From Cricetomys ansorgei (taxonomy: Eukaryota > Chordata > Mammalia > Rodentia > Nesomyidae): a stretch of 64,000 bases of DNA. Shown here piece by piece: positions 61,191 to 64,000 of this stretch (position 1 is its first letter; each line of letters opens with the position of its first letter). A program made the position numbers and the translations under genes. The notes beneath the pieces were generated by a model. It ran no database searches and had not been told where the DNA came from. It saw only the letters and a program-made list of their open reading frames with translations. The stretch spans positions 1 through 64,000 of the forward strand of contig JAMJFZ010000254.1 in assembly GCA_026225945.1 (NCBI GenBank). Direction: 5' to 3'.

Positions 61191-64000
61191 TTTTTTTACA
61201 AAAGAAAGAGTAAAAACAGCCTCAGTGTCTTCATTTACAAATGACAGTTTTTAAGTTAAAAATTATTTTTATTATAGACAGAAACAGCAACATCATATAG
61301 AGTTCTTACATTAAAACATGATGTAACAAATATGTAGATAAACTGCAGTTAATTCTTGAATTTTGCAAGGTACACTCTATAAAACCTCTGGGAACACTAT
61401 ATTAGTGAAGATTCACCAATTTCATATACGAGTGTAAAGAAAAATTCCTGAAGGACTCGGATTGTATAACATTCATTACTGAAGTTACAATGTAGAATAT
61501 TAAAGGTTAGAGAAAATAAACATTGTATCAGCATTCAAATCTGCTCTTCTACTTAAACATTTTACTGCAAAATACTTAAAATACAAAATATTTTAAAATG
61601 CTCCTGCTCTCTACAAAATGCAAACTCTATCTTAATTTCAAGTTTAACATTTTCATGCTATATCTACTCTTTGAAAAGTATGAGCTACATAGCAATAGCC
61701 CAGAAGCATGTGACGTTTTCCAGGACCTGGGCAACCTGAATATAAACTGTTATGTCTCAGTCTTACAACACTCTCTACTATGAATTTTACATGTCATCAT
61801 GACATGAACATAACAGGTTTGTTACTTTTCATCTCATCCATAGCTTCAGAATATACCAGAGATAGTACCTCATCACTTTGCAGGGTAAACTCATGAGAAG
61901 AAGTGCCAATAACTACTTCCTTTCTTTTGTTGGTTTTGCATACTGAAACTTTATGAAGATTAAACTCACAGTTCAACTCTATATCTATGCTTAAGAAAGT
62001 TTGTCCAGCATGTTTTATGCTTAAAAAACATCACAGTTTTCTGGTGCTCTTTGTCATAGTATAAACAGCATTTCAGCACTGTGCTTGGACTGCAAAGTTA
62101 TGAAGAATGTGATACTCGGTAGACAGCAAAAATAACATGCATTTGTAGCATAACAGCTAAAACAATGGAAGAATGTTGACTGACTTTGTTCACACTCAAC
62201 TACTCGTTTTAGATAGTACAGTTTGGGGGAGGGCTTTAAAAATATCAGAGAGTGACAGCAAAAGACTTGTATTGATTTATTGTTCACCAATACATGCTAC
62301 AGGAAGAGGCTTAATTGCAATAATGGCATACACAATAATGGGGATTGACAAGGCTAACAAAAGTGTAAAATTCAAAGGTACTTAGGGTTTAAAAGAGATA
62401 GTCCTCCAAATTAAAATGCAACCAAAGGTTTATTTTACATGAGAAATAAATATGCTACTTAAAGATATGAAACTATAAGAGGATTCACGTTATTAAAGCA
62501 GGTTCTTAGACCTGGTTCTAAGGTTCAGAAATTTCTGAACACAAACATTATAGATAGTTTTAATGCTCAACTACCCACAAGTGTCTGATGAAAAAGATAG
62601 ACGTCAGTTATTATGCCAATTTTTAGTTTTTGGATATAATGTTGGTAGTGTAGTCAAGAGACTTCAACTAATGAAGAGACATTCTACATTCCCACAAAAA
62701 ATCATAAATCATAAGACATTTCTGTGGATCTTAATCATATTTTGAAAAATCATTATTTGCAAATTTGTATTATCTTGACTCAGTTTCTAGAAGTGTCTAA
62801 AGGGGCACTAAATAGAGAAATAAAACTTAAAGGAGAGTTCACTTCTATCTTGTTACTATACTGATAAGCATACTGAAATCTTCTAATTAGCTAATTGTCC
62901 CACTTTTTTCCAAGTCACTATCTTGAATTTCTATTTATCACAGCATAAAAACACAGATAGTAAGAAGATATTCTTTTTATTTTCATTATTGTCATTGTGT
63001 TTCTTTGTTTTGTTCTGGAGACCCAAGTATTACTGATTTGAAAATAAAAGCTTTCTGTGACTAATCTATTTAAATTAATATATAATGTTTTAGATGTCAA
63101 TATTTATTTTAAAATGCCTCGTTAACTATTTGAATGATATTATTAATCATTAACCATTTCTGACTGTATCACAAGTTGATCCTGTGAATTATATTTTAAA
63201 GGGAAACACTGAACTATGGGACTGCAGACATTTTAGAAGTCAGGGTAGACAAAGAGTTTCCCCTTATTTAGTAACAGAAAGAAACTAAAATGGCATCTTG
63301 AGTTTTTTTTTCTCCTTACTTTGTCACTTTAATGCCAAATAATGCTGCCTTATAAATCTCTGACTTGAAGTACAGGTGAGATTCTCCCTTACACAAGTTC
63401 AGGGCCAGATATCCAGCCTTTGACAGGAGAATAGCTAATATCCTAGAGTCTGTTATCCTCGAGTCCTCAGTTGTTTGCTGGAATTTACTGAATTTAACAT
63501 AATTCTCCTCAGAAATGATGCTAATATACATTGCCTCCTTAAAAAACAAAGCTAAGAGAAATCATAAATAATAATAAAATATTTATGTTTCATTAAATAT
63601 CCTAAGCCATACATATAGTTTCATGACTTTGAATGAATAAGACAAAAATGAATGCCAGAGATAGACAGGGAGAAAGAAAAGGCTGGAGAATTTAATGTAC
63701 ATGGGAAGAAACTGAGTGAAAGGAATAATAACAGATATGAACATAAAGAATTTTCAGGACAGAATCAAACGAAAATTGCCAAAGGCATTGCATAAAGCAG
63801 TAAGCCATCAAAACGATGTTTAAGAAAAAACAAGAGAAGATGAAATTGTTCCTTGGAAAACAGGCAAAGGAAGACTAAAATAATTTCAAATAGAGTGTAT
63901 AAAAAAGATTAAAACATTGAAAGAAAATATTATAAAATATTTAGCTGTGAGAAAAAATCTCTTCCAAATAAAGGAAGACTTGATACTACCTAACAAAATA
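61191..64000. other. AT-rich intron, no gene seen
   Basis: Short frames on both strands without family resemblance; no repeat recognised. Confidence 0.5.

Larger units (their letters stand above)
21521..64000 (-). other. Galnt13 intron upstream of the exon (partial)
   Basis: Inferred as the intron between this exon and the previous coding exon, which carries the start codon and membrane anchor. That exon was looked for on the minus strand and not found. The stretch is a repeat-rich intron without a supported gene. Confidence 0.78.

Noticed and set aside
1..64000. Search for the neighbouring Galnt13 exons (anchor exon and start of the catalytic domain)
   Set aside because: No minus-strand segment with the expected peptide and splice sites was found; they probably lie outside the window.

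Overview
The window is nuclear DNA from a muroid rodent. It is AT-rich, almost free of long open frames, and full of SINEs and LINEs: B1, B3/B2-type and B4-type SINEs, many Lx-type L1 fragments, one MIR and one ancient mammalian L1. I cannot fix the species. I see no fresh rodent-specific insertion (no intact L1, no clear young B2 or ID array).

One protein-coding exon stands out. At 21301-21469 on the minus strand a 169-bp exon with good splice sites encodes 55 whole codons of a polypeptide N-acetylgalactosaminyltransferase. Its residues match GALNT13 rather than GALNT1. The rest of the window is read as two long Galnt13 introns: 21470-64000 lies upstream in the transcript and 1-21294 downstream. 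I found no other Galnt13 exon.

Layout by region. 1-9.7 kb: mostly unique AT-rich intron with a B4-like piece, a B1, a B3, a GGA polypurine tract and an L1 3' UTR. 9.7-16.1 kb: B1 pieces, two L1 3' ends with 5' inversions, ORF2 fragments, an LTR-like repeat and an ancient L1. 16.1-22.1 kb: mostly unique, with a B4 and the Galnt13 exon. 22.1-24.0 kb: GATA repeat and an internally deleted L1. 24-31.3 kb: GATATA satellite, an L1 3' UTR, an unclassified rodent repeat and a third L1 inversion. 31.9-33.3 kb: an L1 5' end with about four diverged promoter monomers. 35.4-40.1 kb: L1 3' UTR, MIR split by B1, a minus-strand copy of the LTR-like repeat containing a long hairpin, and two SINEs. 41.8-49.6 kb: a dense L1 cluster. 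49.6-64 kb: mostly unique intron with SINEs, L1 3' ends and the third long copy of the LTR-like repeat.

No bacterial-type system, CRISPR array, rRNA or tRNA gene is present. The most interesting signals are the Galnt13 exon, three L1 copies with twin-priming structure, the L1 promoter monomers, the repeated growth of microsatellites at one point of the Lx 3' UTR, an LTR-like family present three times plus a fragment, a 33/34-bp hairpin, and a plus-strand exon-like segment at 40865-40910. Repeat names come from recalled consensus sequences and were not checked by database search.
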